Positions 46,366 through 56,143 of a DNA stretch of 64,000 bases are shown piece after piece. A model generated the notes under the pieces. That model was not told where the DNA came from. It did not search any database and saw only the letters and a list, made by a program, of their open reading frames with translations. The translations under genes and the position numbers were made by a program. Within the stretch, counting starts at the first letter, position 1, and every line of letters begins with the position of its first letter. The DNA lies in the NCBI GenBank assembly GCA_036320915.1, contig JAXBDG010000001.1:4300001-4364000 (forward strand), read 5' to 3'. The DNA is from Linnemannia elongata. Its lineage: Eukaryota; Mortierellomycota; Mortierellomycetes; Mortierellales; Mortierellaceae.

Positions 46366-48213
46366 TTGTCCTTGAGGCCTGATGGTTATATTCTTCTCTT
46401 TATTTTTACACTACATGCAAAGGTCATCACATCCTCATTTTTTTTGTCGCGTCGCAACCCAGCCACACTCGATCGTGAGTTTGAGATGATATTGCGAACA
46501 TGTCTTCTTTTTTCTGCCTACTGTTCGGTCCTTTTGATAGTACGGTCACTGAATAGTAGACTACTCATTTCATTGCCTGCTCCGTTGCTATCAGAGTGCA
46601 TTCTTCGTTGTTGTTTTTTTTTGAAAGCGCGTTATCTCAAACAAGTAATCTACATCGCCATGATTGCTATTCTGACCGTAGATATTTAAGTAGGATTCTT
46701 TTGCAAGGAATTGAGATAGCCGACGCATGTTTCTCTACACTCTCAGAAACCTCTTCCATTTTTTTTCTTTTTCAGTGCCCACTCAAGGATTCATCTCGCC
46801 TAGGGTGGCGATGTAGAAAATCACAAGGATAGCCTAAGGAAGCACAGCGACGCGCCATTTTTGAAGGCATGAAAAATATAGTCTGTTCTCTCTTTCTGAC
46901 TCCTTCACTCTCTCCTTGTCTTAGATAATGTAACTGAGGATTGTAATCCAATTATATCCAACCACGCGTTCTACCTGCACGGGACCGCACCTGGATAGAT
47001 CTAAGTCTCTTACACGTCTTCATCCTCTCTTCTCCTCACTCCACTCTCCTCAACTTACACCTTCAACTTCATGGACAAGCAATCTCCTCGATAAAGACAA
47101 CTTCTCGTCATATAGACCTATGTCCTTTCTCCCTCCTGGTTCGCCATGGTACCGCTTATTCCAACCCGAATTTACCTAAACTCCTTCTCTTCGTCCATCT
47201 CATCCACCTTTCAAAAGGACACTAAAAGATGGTTAACTTATACAAAGTAAAAAATTGAATCCCCCATTTGTATCGGGTATCATTGATACATTTTTTTTCC
47301 AAGTTTCAATGGTACCGTACCTTTCTCCTTCCTTCCCCTTTCCATGATCTTTGCTTCTCTCCCATTCGCACACTCCCGCTTCTTCGTCCTTCACCATTCT
47401 CCTTTTACTTCACTACCATTTGGAGCGGAAAGAGGGGGGGGGAAACGTCCAAAAAGGCAAAAGAGCTCGCGTCTATCTCGAAGTTTTTCACATATTTTTT
47501 GACGACATGGAAGGTGATTCTTTAGGGTTTTTTATGCTATATAACGCGAAATGGGCTTCCACAAGGGGTTCTGCCGCAACAACAAAAACGCCAACGACGC
47601 CACCATCATCTCTGCGTCCCTCTTCACTCTCTGTCATTGCTGCCGGGTATGTCAAAGAGGGTGTAAGATGGCGTAAAAAGGACGCCTATTCTACCCCAGA
47701 CGTGGACACTAGGCACGCGTCTCAACGGCTCCTCGTCTTATCCATTGCTAAGAACGGCTCAAAGGTGTCCCTCCCTAGAATTGCTTGTCGAAGGGGAGCA
47801 ACGGTAGGTACTGTCTTCTTTATTTTTGCTTAGAGTGCAGTTTTATTTTCATCCAAAAGTAGGATCAAATTAAGAGCAGGCGGTGCTGATTTCAAAAGGA
47901 AGGATAGGGAGGAGTTAAGTTGAATGACCGATTGGAGGGACGCTGAGGTCTCAAAGGGATCGATCACAAAAGGACGTTTCCTCGATTCTTCTATTTTTCT
48001 ATCGTGGGCTGAGGATATTTAAAACCGTCCATGGTCCGTTACGCCCTAGCCTTTATTCCTTTTTACTTTGTTCCTGCTTTTTCTCGGGTCTCCTATGCCT
48101 CTCTTCTTCTCCCTACTCATTCACTTTACCTCTTCTCTGCCCTCATTCACCACCAACCGCAACCCTTTCACCATTGCCAACTAATTACCCTCTACATCCA
48201 TTCTTTCTACTTA
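46366..48213. other. Spacer upstream of the F-box gene
   Basis: About 1.8 kb with no supported gene. The open frames at 47268-47833 are pyrimidine-rich and have no domains or splice logic. A TATA-like GATATTTAAAA lies at about 48014-48024, roughly 190 bp before the chosen F-box ATG. Confidence 0.5.
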
Positions 48214-50397
48214 ATGGTTGATAAGAAACCAAAAAATATGCCTTCTCTGTTCCTCAGTAAGATATTCGCCAACAAATACAACAACAACAACAACAACAAC
48301 AATAACATCACCATCACGCCAACGCCCACACCCGCTTCAACTACTTCTCAACAAATCGCTCTCAGCATCCCTGAGATCCTGAAACACATTCTCTCTTTCC
48401 TTACGCGCAAGAACCGACAAGATTCCGCTCGCCTAGTTTGCAAAGAATGGCATGCTATCTGCAAGAATCTGCTTCCTACCTCCTACACCTGGATCCTCCG
48501 TATCAACTCCAAGATCAACACCAATACTACCGACAGGAACGATAGCGACGATGAACAAAAAATCCGAGACTTGGTCTCCTTAGCCAACAACATCATCATC
48601 CAAATTGACAGCGACAACCGGACAGCAGCGGCATCACAGCAACGACTCGTCTCTTGGAAGAACATGATGAGCGTCCTATCTAGCATTACTCGCGAGCGCA
48701 CCAATCGAGGAGCGCCTCCAAGGTTACAGACCCTCCACCTTCGAGAAACCGCCCTCACCAACTTTACAGTCCAGTTGCCTCTACTGCCTCGCCTCACCAC
48801 CCTGTCAACCCTCAGAATCGACTCGCTTGCTAGGTGGGACATCGTTCACTTGTTCACGATTGTCAGGGCCTGTCCGGATCTTGAAGAGCTGTCGATCAAG
48901 CCGACTCCTGGAGCAGCCCGTGCCTCCCCGAGTTCCTTGCAAGACGAACGACTTGAGCTCACGTCCGCCCAAGAACGCAACCTCATCAGCGGATCTAACA
49001 CATTGCCAAAGCTGACTCGTCTCCAAACTTGCTGCCTCTACAACCTCACCTTGACTTTGCCAGCCCTGCGTGCCTTCCTGGAAGCCAGCCCTCGACTGTC
49101 GAAACTTGTCCTTGCTCACTGCAATCATCTTGTACGGGAGGGGCAGAGAGACGCACGCCTTCTCTCTAGAACCCATTACCACGATGAGCAGGACGCCAGG
49201 ATCATCCGTCTAGTAGGCGAACACTGTCCTGACCTCAAGATCTTCCACTTGTCTTTACCTTACGGCGGCGGCAGTCATGGCCTTGGAACCCCTGAAATCG
49301 CCGTTATGCTGGAAACCTTCCCGCATATGGAGGAATACAACCTGAGCGAAGTGGAGTTCGACCCAGTCATTTTCAAGTCTCCGGACACCGCGGGATACAC
49401 CAATCGGATCACGACCATGAACCTCTTGCCAACTCGGCCAGACGCCTACCGGAGCGAAGGAGCCCCCCTTCGTGAAATCCTTTGTTCTTTCGAGCACCTG
49501 GTCCACCTCCGAGCGCCTGCGTCAAATTACTACATTGAAGACATGGACTTGCATAACGTGCTGGAGCAGTTAGAGGAATGTAATCTGGATGAAAGTCCTG
49601 GTTGTGGTAAACCTCAGCCTTTCATCCCAAAGAACGACTCCGCCGTCGCTCGTCAGTACATCTGGGCATGTCGCGGCCTCAAGACCTTGCACATGAAAAT
49701 CGAGCAACGGTGGCCAACGTACCGCTTTCAAACCGAGAGGTGGCTGATCGTCTTTGGGTTCCTGAGCAGGATGGCCCCGCGGTTACAGGAACTTCATCTT
49801 TCGAGATATACAACAGACGTGTCGTTTCGGGGAGGGTCGTGCCTGACTCGACTTCAAGACTTGGAACGGATCAGGATCGTAATCAACTTTTGCCCTTGGA
49901 CAGATTTTAACTTCTCTACTCTCTCCTGGTTGGACCCGACTCCGCCCTCGACCCGGGACCGTTTTGTGTATTGGTGTCATCGCCGAGAGAAAGAGCGCCG
50001 TGATATCTGGAAACACTACAAGAGCATTGCGCCATCAGGAGTATCAACTGCAGGATCGATGATGGTCGAGCGAGGTCGGGAAATGGGAATGGACTTGAGA
50101 AAACTCGGATATCCTGATGACCTGTTGGAGTGGATGGACGAGCGTTATAGAGACCCTACTACCGATATCGGCACCATCGCGACCAACACCACCACTCCAG
50201 GACGTCGCAAGGAGCCACCTTCACCTCTACCGAAACTGCAGTCGTTCTGGGTTGAAATGCCTCATTACTCTGACATAGACTATGAGCAGCTTCGGGATCA
50301 TGAAGAGTTTGTCGCCAGGGTCCGGCCGGAAGTCGATATCCAATTGCGCCGGCCTTATCAAGATGAGTACTACTTGATGACGCTAAAGATGTACTAA
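48214..50397 (+). CDS. F-box protein with leucine-rich-repeat-like C-terminus
   Basis: A single-exon protein of 727 residues from the ATG at 48214; an in-frame ATG at 48031 would add 61 residues of hydrophobic, CT-rich translation that looks like leader. An Asn run (codons AAC/AAT) and a Thr/Pro stretch precede a clear F-box at about residues 48-85 (IPEILKHILSFLTRKNRQDSARLVCKEWHAI). F-boxes bind Skp1 and recruit substrates to SCF ubiquitin ligases. The rest has spaced Leu-rich segments (LQTLHLRE, TTLSTLRID, LEELSIK, LKIFHLSLP, LKTLHMKI, LQELHLSRY) forming irregular LRRs, the presumed substrate-binding surface. The C-terminus is Pro- and Arg-rich. Such proteins are abundant in Mortierella-type genomes; the target is unknown. 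Confidence 0.85.
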   Translation: MVDKKPKNMPSLFLSKIFANKYNNNNNNNNNITITPTPTPASTTSQQIALSIPEILKHILSFLTRKNRQDSARLVCKEWHAICKNLLPTSYTWILRINSKINTNTTDRNDSDDEQKIRDLVSLANNIIIQIDSDNRTAAASQQRLVSWKNMMSVLSSITRERTNRGAPPRLQTLHLRETALTNFTVQLPLLPRLTTLSTLRIDSLARWDIVHLFTIVRACPDLEELSIKPTPGAARASPSSLQDERLELTSAQERNLISGSNTLPKLTRLQTCCLYNLTLTLPALRAFLEASPRLSKLVLAHCNHLVREGQRDARLLSRTHYHDEQDARIIRLVGEHCPDLKIFHLSLPYGGGSHGLGTPEIAVMLETFPHMEEYNLSEVEFDPVIFKSPDTAGYTNRITTMNLLPTRPDAYRSEGAPLREILCSFEHLVHLRAPASNYYIEDMDLHNVLEQLEECNLDESPGCGKPQPFIPKNDSAVARQYIWACRGLKTLHMKIEQRWPTYRFQTERWLIVFGFLSRMAPRLQELHLSRYTTDVSFRGGSCLTRLQDLERIRIVINFCPWTDFNFSTLSWLDPTPPSTRDRFVYWCHRREKERRDIWKHYKSIAPSGVSTAGSMMVERGREMGMDLRKLGYPDDLLEWMDERYRDPTTDIGTIATNTTTPGRRKEPPSPLPKLQSFWVEMPHYSDIDYEQLRDHEEFVARVRPEVDIQLRRPYQDEYYLMTLKMY

Positions 50398-51611
50398 AAA
50401 AACAACAACGAATAAATGAACCTGTTAAACCATGGATTATGTTTGTTCTGAAAGGAGACATGATGCGACCACAGCAGTGAAAGAAGCACTTGATAGACGG
50501 CACACACACATGCACATACAATTCCGTGAAAGTAAACGATGATTGAGAACCAACAGGACAACCACGCATGCTTTATCTTTACGATGCCTTTTGCCCTTTA
50601 TTAAAGCGGATTCTATCTCATCTTCTCATGAAATTTTGATCATACAAAAGGGAGGATAACAGGCTCTTTAAAGAACAAATAAAGGATCGAGGACCTTACA
50701 CATGAAGATTACGGACTTCAATGACTTACATGATAGTCGATACGTTTTTGGTCGATTTGATTGATTGTACAGAATGGATACCGAAGCCCAAATCCGTTTT
50801 CATCATTGCGCTTTTATACTTATTATCAGGATAGAACAAGTTATTGGAGACAAGCCCTCAGGTCAACGGGGGATCTACCCTCGGCTAGATCATTTTCTCG
50901 TTTATTCTTTTATTGGCCTTTTGTGCCGCTCGAGCTTCTTCTGTCCCCGAACATCCAAGGCCATTTATTTCGTCTGAACAAACATGCAAGTGAACAATAA
51001 CCTTTCAAACTTTCAAGGCACCTTCACCGAGAAAGAAACGAGTGAGGATATAGCAAACACCATAGTAACCAGGCAATAAAATGGTCTTTTCAAATGACAA
51101 AAAAATAGAAACGCGCGTGGTATCAGCTTGGAGCACATGGAGGTCTACGAGACCAAGCAGACAAACTGGCGTAGAACCGATCGCCATTCTTGCTTTTCAT
51201 TGACTCTCTTTTTCTTTGCAGCGGTTCAGGGGTTTAGTGATGCGCTCTGAGTGTTTTCTTTTCCACCTCCTCACAGAAAGGTTCGATCGAAACGACTGAG
51301 ACCAAGAAGGTTTCTTCAATCCCCTTCAACTGATCAAAGTGGAATAATTTGGAAAGAGGAGGAAGAGGAGAAGAGCATAGTGGATAGGATAAGGACAAGG
51401 ACAATCCATTAGCACCCACTGCATTTCTTCCCGAAGGTACAGCGAGCATGAAAATCCGTCGTCTTTCTTCGAGCTTGGAAGAAAGGAAAGGTGGAACAAA
51501 CACCTTCGTGTTTCCTTCATACAAAGAAAGGGAGGTAGTGTTGGCAGCGAACTTGAGGACAAAGATGAGGATGATGTTGAGTTGTTGTTCTTGTTGTTCT
51601 TGTTGTTGTTC

Positions 51612-51652
<41 letters not shown>

Positions 51653-52043
51653 GCAATACCTTTTCATGTTGTCTGTTGTCTGCTTCCTCGCTCCAGACAG
51701 GAACATAGAAATACTCGGTCTCAACCAGTCGAAAAGAGATAGGTGAGATACCACGCTTCGCCAGCTGAAGAAAATGTAAAAGAGGAGGAATGGAGAAGGA
51801 GAATGAACAAATTGATGAAACGATGTTGCCGTGTTGGCTTTTGCGAATGAGTTTATTTGATGTGAGTTGATGGAGTGAATGCAAAAAAAAAAAAGAGTAA
51901 AGAAAAAAAAAAAAAGGTTCGTATGAATAAAATGGAGGAAGAGAGCACAGGGGAGGTAAAGAACGACGTTTTATCCGAGGGAAATAAAAAGAGCCAACGC
52001 ATCTTCAAAACCGTCCAACAGGGAATTCGCACGTCCTCCTCCA
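50398..52043. other. Spacer with a (GTT)n microsatellite; possible short ORF 51234-51884 (-)
   Basis: Spacer between the F-box gene and the HTH gene. A GTT/TTC-type trinucleotide run at 51577-51654 reads as poly-Gln in a 216-codon minus-strand frame (51884-51234). That frame has an ATG but no recognisable domain, and its flanks are homopolymer-rich, so I do not call it a gene. It could be part of the HTH gene's 3' UTR. Confidence 0.4.
51577..51654. repeat. (GTT)n trinucleotide microsatellite
   Basis: About 26 GTT units on the + strand, with several TTC variants in the left half and a pure run at the right. Confidence 0.9.
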
Positions 52044-52715
52044 TCAAGCCATATCAGAGTCTTTCATGTCAACAGTATCAGCTTCTTTCGACTTGACATT
52101 CTCACGTTCTTCGATCCGAGTCACAAGCCTCTCCTGTAAACTCGTTGCCGTCGTTGTTGTTGTCGTTGTCGACGTAGTTGCGATCACAGAAGCATCATCC
52201 GCCTCCCTTTCGACCATAATCATTGCGTCTGCTCCAGGAGTATCGACCATGGGGATAGGGTGAGGAGCAATCAAGATTGGCACCAGGGGCGCGACGACAG
52301 CGGCCTTCTCGCGTTTCTTGTATGGCCCTCTCTTCCCTCGCTTCTTGATCACCTTCCCCGTCTTCTTACTAATCGTCGTCTCCACTCCATCCGCCAGCGC
52401 CGTCGTCGATGTCGTTGGTGCCTGTGTCTCAACAGCCATATCCATCGCTCCATTCTCTCCGCCCTCTCCTCCTTCCTCTGCATTTCCTACTTTTTTGGCA
52501 GCACCAGAAGCAACATCCTTGGAAGAGGGAGGCCGATCAGAGTGACGAGGTCGTCCGGGGATGGGTTTGGGTGCGAGGGTGCCTCTTTCCTGATATCGTT
52601 TAATAATCGCACGGACGGTCCGGTCGTTGACGGCCAGATCCAGCGCAATCTTGCGGCTCTTGAGTCCGGCTTTGTGCATCCCGATTATCTGTCCCTGTAA
52701 GAATGGGTCCAACAT
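52044..52715 (-). CDS. Transposase-type helix-turn-helix protein with AT-hook-like basic patch
   Basis: A 223-residue single-exon protein starting at the ATG at 52715; the longer open frame upstream is translated leader. Residues about 8-57 form a homeodomain-like HTH of the Tc1/paired kind: QIIGMHKAGLKSRKIALDL, then NDRTVRAIIKRYQERG, ending in the linker PGRPR. After a Gly/Glu/Ala-rich linker comes a basic GKVIKKRGKRGPYKKR patch that could grip the minor groove. The C-terminus is Thr-rich and acidic. No DDE catalytic domain follows, so this is either a domesticated transposase DNA-binding domain acting as a transcription factor or a truncated element. The intact frame and presence of a normal leader favour a host gene. 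Confidence 0.65.
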   Translation of the reverse strand: MLDPFLQGQIIGMHKAGLKSRKIALDLAVNDRTVRAIIKRYQERGTLAPKPIPGRPRHSDRPPSSKDVASGAAKKVGNAEEGGEGGENGAMDMAVETQAPTTSTTALADGVETTISKKTGKVIKKRGKRGPYKKREKAAVVAPLVPILIAPHPIPMVDTPGADAMIMVEREADDASVIATTSTTTTTTTATSLQERLVTRIEERENVKSKEADTVDMKDSDMA

Positions 52716-53223
52716 CTTTGTTGTCGTTTTGTTTTGGGGGGTTGTTGAAGGAGGATAATAATAAGAGAGGTGATATTTGTATGTTGTGTTTGCGGAAAGA
52801 TGCGAGAAGGATAAAGAGAGAGTGGGAGAAAGAAGAAAAGAGGTGAGAGATGTGGAGGAGATGGGAAATTTTTTATCGGGGGTGGGCAATTTGTTTTGAT
52901 GGAGACGCAGGATTCGCTGCAGATGGCAGTAATGATGATGACGAAAGCGGATTGAGTGATTCCCATAGTCTGGAAAATGAAATAAAAGCACACATACATA
53001 CACATTAATCGAGATACGAGCAAGCTATATGTCTTTGTTCTTTCGTAGTTGCTATGACGATGTTGCCGCGCCGTTGAAGTACAGGGAGCCAAGGCCCCTT
53101 TTCATCCGCTCACTTAAAAAAAGAAGAGACAGGGAGCAAGCAGCTGCAACCCGGCCAGAAAAAAGAGAACTACCTTCCACAGCATTTCACTCCACCTACG
53201 GCCCTAAGAAATGCAAAAAGGAA
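52716..53223. other. Upstream region of the HTH gene and 3' flank of tRNA-Phe
   Basis: A 508-bp spacer. The part next to the HTH gene is pyrimidine-rich on the gene strand (leader). An imperfect CATACATACACA run lies near 52993-53005. Nothing else is recognised. Confidence 0.5.
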
Positions 53224-53248
53224 TGCGACCTGTGTGGATTGAACACAC

Positions 53249-53289
<41 letters not shown>

Positions 53290-53296
53290 AGGTCGC
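53224..53296 (-). tRNA. tRNA-Phe (GAA anticodon)
   Basis: A 73-nt cloverleaf on the minus strand: acceptor stem GCGACCT paired with AGGTCGC, D arm GCTC...GAGC, anticodon stem TCAGA/TCTGA with loop CTGAAGA (GAA), variable loop AGGTC, T arm GTGTG TTCAATC CACAC, discriminator A. No intron. The 3' side on the minus strand has no long T run immediately adjacent. Confidence 0.95.
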
Positions 53297-53428
53297 TTCG
53301 GAGCTTGAAGACCAAGCTCGATGGTTTCTTCGATTTTCTGTCCTATATAAAATCATGGTAATTAGTCCGATCTCTTAGGCACGTGACAATACGCCACCAA
53401 AAAATGGCTGGGAATGGCTGGGCTGAGC

Positions 53429-53832
53429 CGAAAAAAAAGACTGGAGTCAAGGATATGGCTACATCACGCGCGATGGTTTCTGCCCGTGTGGCGCTTCGCT
53501 AGCCACACATGAGGATCGGACATGCCCTGGAGCGACCAAGAATCCACGAGCAGCTGATGAACGGCTGTTAGACAGCTTGTTGGGAAGGAGGAGGTTAACA
53601 TTGATGGAGAGGATGGGAAGAATCCCTTTCATTCCTATCTAGTTTTATTTTCTTCCGTTATTGCTGTGAAGAGCAGCGACAATTGTTGCGCAGAGCCAGG
53701 TCCCGGACCGGACTGTGACTGACGGATGGTTCACTGAAGAGTTTGGTCTGTAGTCCCTTTTACTTCCAAATGCCTCCTTTGTTCTGTTTGTCAGAGAAAT
53801 AAAATTGTGTACGAAAAAACGAAAAAAAAAGA
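53429..53832 (+). mobile_element. LINE-type 3' fragment (copy R4), with A-rich target-site duplication
   Basis: The body at about 53439-53819 is a 5'-truncated + strand copy. It encodes the C-terminal end (WSQGYGYITRDGFCPCG-like, ATHEDRTC-like) and a 3' UTR nearly identical to R1/R2, ending in GTGTACGAAAAAA. The flanks 53429-53440 (CGA8GA) and 53820-53832 (CGA9GA) look like a target-site duplication. It lies about 145 bp upstream of tRNA-Phe, with its 5' end facing the tRNA. Confidence 0.85.
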
Positions 53833-54607
53833 ATGCTATCTAGGTAGCTGTTGTTCTTTGAATGAAGACTTTCGATTACTTTTCTCAGTGGAATCCCTCA
53901 ATCTTTGAGTTGGTGATTCATTGGTGCAGGTCATTGCTGTTGAAAAAGAAGAAAGGGAGTCAATTTGATTATAACCTAAAAAAATATGGAGCAATGGGCG
54001 AAGTCTCCATTGATAGCAAAAGAAAAAAAGAGGCAGCTCACGCCGTCATTTTCTTCAAGAAACCGAGTTAATTATTTCAGGAAGGTCGTGGTCGCCCGCA
54101 TAGATCCGCTGGCAAAAAAAAAAAGAAGTGGGGTAGCAAATGAAAAGCGTTGAGCCCTTCTGATCTGCATTGATTGAAGCAGAAGAAAAGAAGGAAAAGT
54201 TGATGAAAAGAGGTAAGCCGAAAACTTCAGCATATAAAGTAGACAAAAAAAACCATAGATATGACTCGATGTTTTGTGCCTGAACGCATTTGTACCTGAA
54301 TGAGCCTTGAGGAATGACGGAAAGAGCGAGGCATTTTTTTCTCCGCTGCAAATGAAAAAAATGCGTCAAGAAACATGTGCTTGCTTGTGCAAAGCGCACG
54401 TTGCAGATGACCCATACAGGGAGGAGAATGGGACAGTACGGCAGGGGGGCTGACTGTAAAATCGAATCTCTCAAGTTTTTTTTCCACGCTCTCTCTCAAT
54501 TGTGTGTGTCTGCATTCAAAAGACATCAAGAGCCACCTGTCATATTGACCATACATGTTCCCAATTCCAAGTAAAAGTAGGATAACAAAAAAATACAAAG
54601 TGATAAT
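53833..54607. other. Spacer without recognised genes
   Basis: AT-rich spacer downstream of the arrestin-like gene. Short open frames lack recognisable domains. Confidence 0.5.
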
Positions 54608-56143
54608 TTAATATGATACATGGTCATCGTGGACGACCTGAATATTAAAGCGGGCAATAGCATCCTCGGCCAACAACGACGACGACGATGAAGAGGAAGG
54701 GTCACTGTCTGCAAAAGGGATATGGGAATGACTATGGCTATGATTGGGTCCATGATGATGTGCGTGCCGACACCTTGGGGAGGATCCTGTCTCTACTGCA
54801 TGCTGATCATCGCTGCTGGTGCTGGTGTGGCTGTGGATAGAAAGCGTCTCGACAGAATCGGTGGGTGAAGGAGCGACGACTTGTTCATAAGCTGGGAGGT
54901 CCAATGTGTACTGAGGCGGGCATTGGTCCGCATCATAGAGCGGCAAAGGTTGCATGGGGATCTCTGTGAGGAAAGTGGGACGGTCGACACTGGGTTCACA
55001 CCAATCCAGTCCCTCGCAGGTCGAGTTGTCACACGAGGGGAGTGTCCTGATGACAATAGGGAAATCAAAGTTATGACTCTCCGTCTTGAAAAAGAACCGT
55101 TCGTTCCAGATCGAAACCTGAACCGAATAAGTAATCTTCAACGCACTCGACGACTCTGTAGTGGGTGGGGTGATCTTGGGAATAGGTAGGACCAGCGAGA
55201 GTTCGCCCTTGGGAATCGATTTCCGTTCGTAATGGCAAATAGTCTCGTCTTCCTGGTAAAGAGTATCATTGATCCTGGCCCGGATATGCCTCGTCAATGC
55301 AAACTGACACCGGTCGATCGCAGCAGCAGCTGTCAGACGGACATGGACTCGTCCTCCAGGGGTCAGATCCGGATGTGAAAGCAAGAGAGCGGTGCCCATT
55401 TTGGGACACGATTCCTGTATGGGTCCATGTTCTACTCCTGTGGTCGACAGCGGCATGAAGTGAATCGGCTTGGCCTTGGATTGCCACTTGGAGAGCCCAT
55501 TAGGTCGTCGGTAGTAAGCCGTGAGAGTGTACTGATTCTTGAGCCATGGGTGGTCAAAAGACGCTGGCAAGTTCTTGTCAGGCAATTGAACCGTGAAGGG
55601 GAAGATATGGCTTCCAGCGGGGAGTTGACCCCACTGATCCTCTGGCAATGGTTCCCGGGATCCCCAGAGGGTCATGGCGACACTGAAGAGCCGACGCATA
55701 TGATGATCGAGGTAATCCTGCTGTTTTGAGGACGGGTAGTTGGACTCGCCTCGGAAGACGATCTTGAGGGCAGGGAGGGTCATGGGCTTGTCGAGGGTGA
55801 GGTAGACCATTCCGTGAATGAGATCACTTGGGTAGAAGATGGGACATGAGCCTTTGCAGTCGCCATTGTTTGCAATCTCGACCTTGAATAGTTTGGGCAT
55901 AGGACTTGAGGTGAGGGCGGAGGCGGGCCGTTCGTGGTTATGAGGAGAAGACGGGTGTGAAGTTGAGGAGGAGGATGTTGAGGGGTTGGAGGAGTGTCGA
56001 TTTGAGGAAGAAGTAGTAGGGATGAGGGGAGAGGTTGATACGGCAAGGGTGTGGGGATGCCTTGGGGGGGTGGGCATGTCAGAGGGGGAGGTATGGACGT
56101 TGGCGTGAGCGTGGGTATGTGGGTGTGTGTGTATGTCTGTCAT
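54608..56143 (-). CDS. Arrestin-fold (alpha-arrestin-like) protein
   Basis: A single-exon protein of 511 residues. After an 80-residue Ser/Pro/His-rich lead comes an arrestin-N-type beta-sandwich: FKVEIANNGDCKG, then YPSDLIHGMVYLTLDKPM, LKIVFRGESNY, and the strand/loop IFPFTVQLPDKNLPASFDH, the usual alpha-arrestin hallmark of a buried strand followed by LP.S. The C domain runs through GGRVHVRLTAAAAI and IWNERFFFKTESHNFDF to FPIVIRTL. The tail is His/Ser-rich with TLDLPAYEQV, near the place where alpha-arrestins carry PxY motifs, but a canonical PPxY is not seen. Alpha-arrestins recruit Rsp5/Nedd4 ligases to plasma-membrane transporters for endocytosis. The start at 56143 could instead be the internal MPKLFKVE Met. 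Confidence 0.85.
   Translation of the reverse strand: MTDIHTHPHTHAHANVHTSPSDMPTPPRHPHTLAVSTSPLIPTTSSSNRHSSNPSTSSSSTSHPSSPHNHERPASALTSSPMPKLFKVEIANNGDCKGSCPIFYPSDLIHGMVYLTLDKPMTLPALKIVFRGESNYPSSKQQDYLDHHMRRLFSVAMTLWGSREPLPEDQWGQLPAGSHIFPFTVQLPDKNLPASFDHPWLKNQYTLTAYYRRPNGLSKWQSKAKPIHFMPLSTTGVEHGPIQESCPKMGTALLLSHPDLTPGGRVHVRLTAAAAIDRCQFALTRHIRARINDTLYQEDETICHYERKSIPKGELSLVLPIPKITPPTTESSSALKITYSVQVSIWNERFFFKTESHNFDFPIVIRTLPSCDNSTCEGLDWCEPSVDRPTFLTEIPMQPLPLYDADQCPPQYTLDLPAYEQVVAPSPTDSVETLSIHSHTSTSSDDQHAVETGSSPRCRHAHHHGPNHSHSHSHIPFADSDPSSSSSSSLLAEDAIARFNIQVVHDDHVSY

Noticed and set aside
47351..47833. 160-codon + strand frame upstream of the F-box gene
   Set aside because: Low-complexity start, no domain and no homology-like pattern; not enough to call a gene.
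48031..48213. Upstream ATG extending the F-box protein
   Set aside because: The added 61 residues are CT-rich leader translation with a TATA-like site only just upstream; the ATG at 48214 fits better, though the longer form cannot be excluded.
51234..51884. 216-codon minus-strand frame with a Gln run
   Set aside because: The Gln run is a microsatellite and the flanks show no domain or conserved-looking segment; it may be 3' UTR of the HTH gene.
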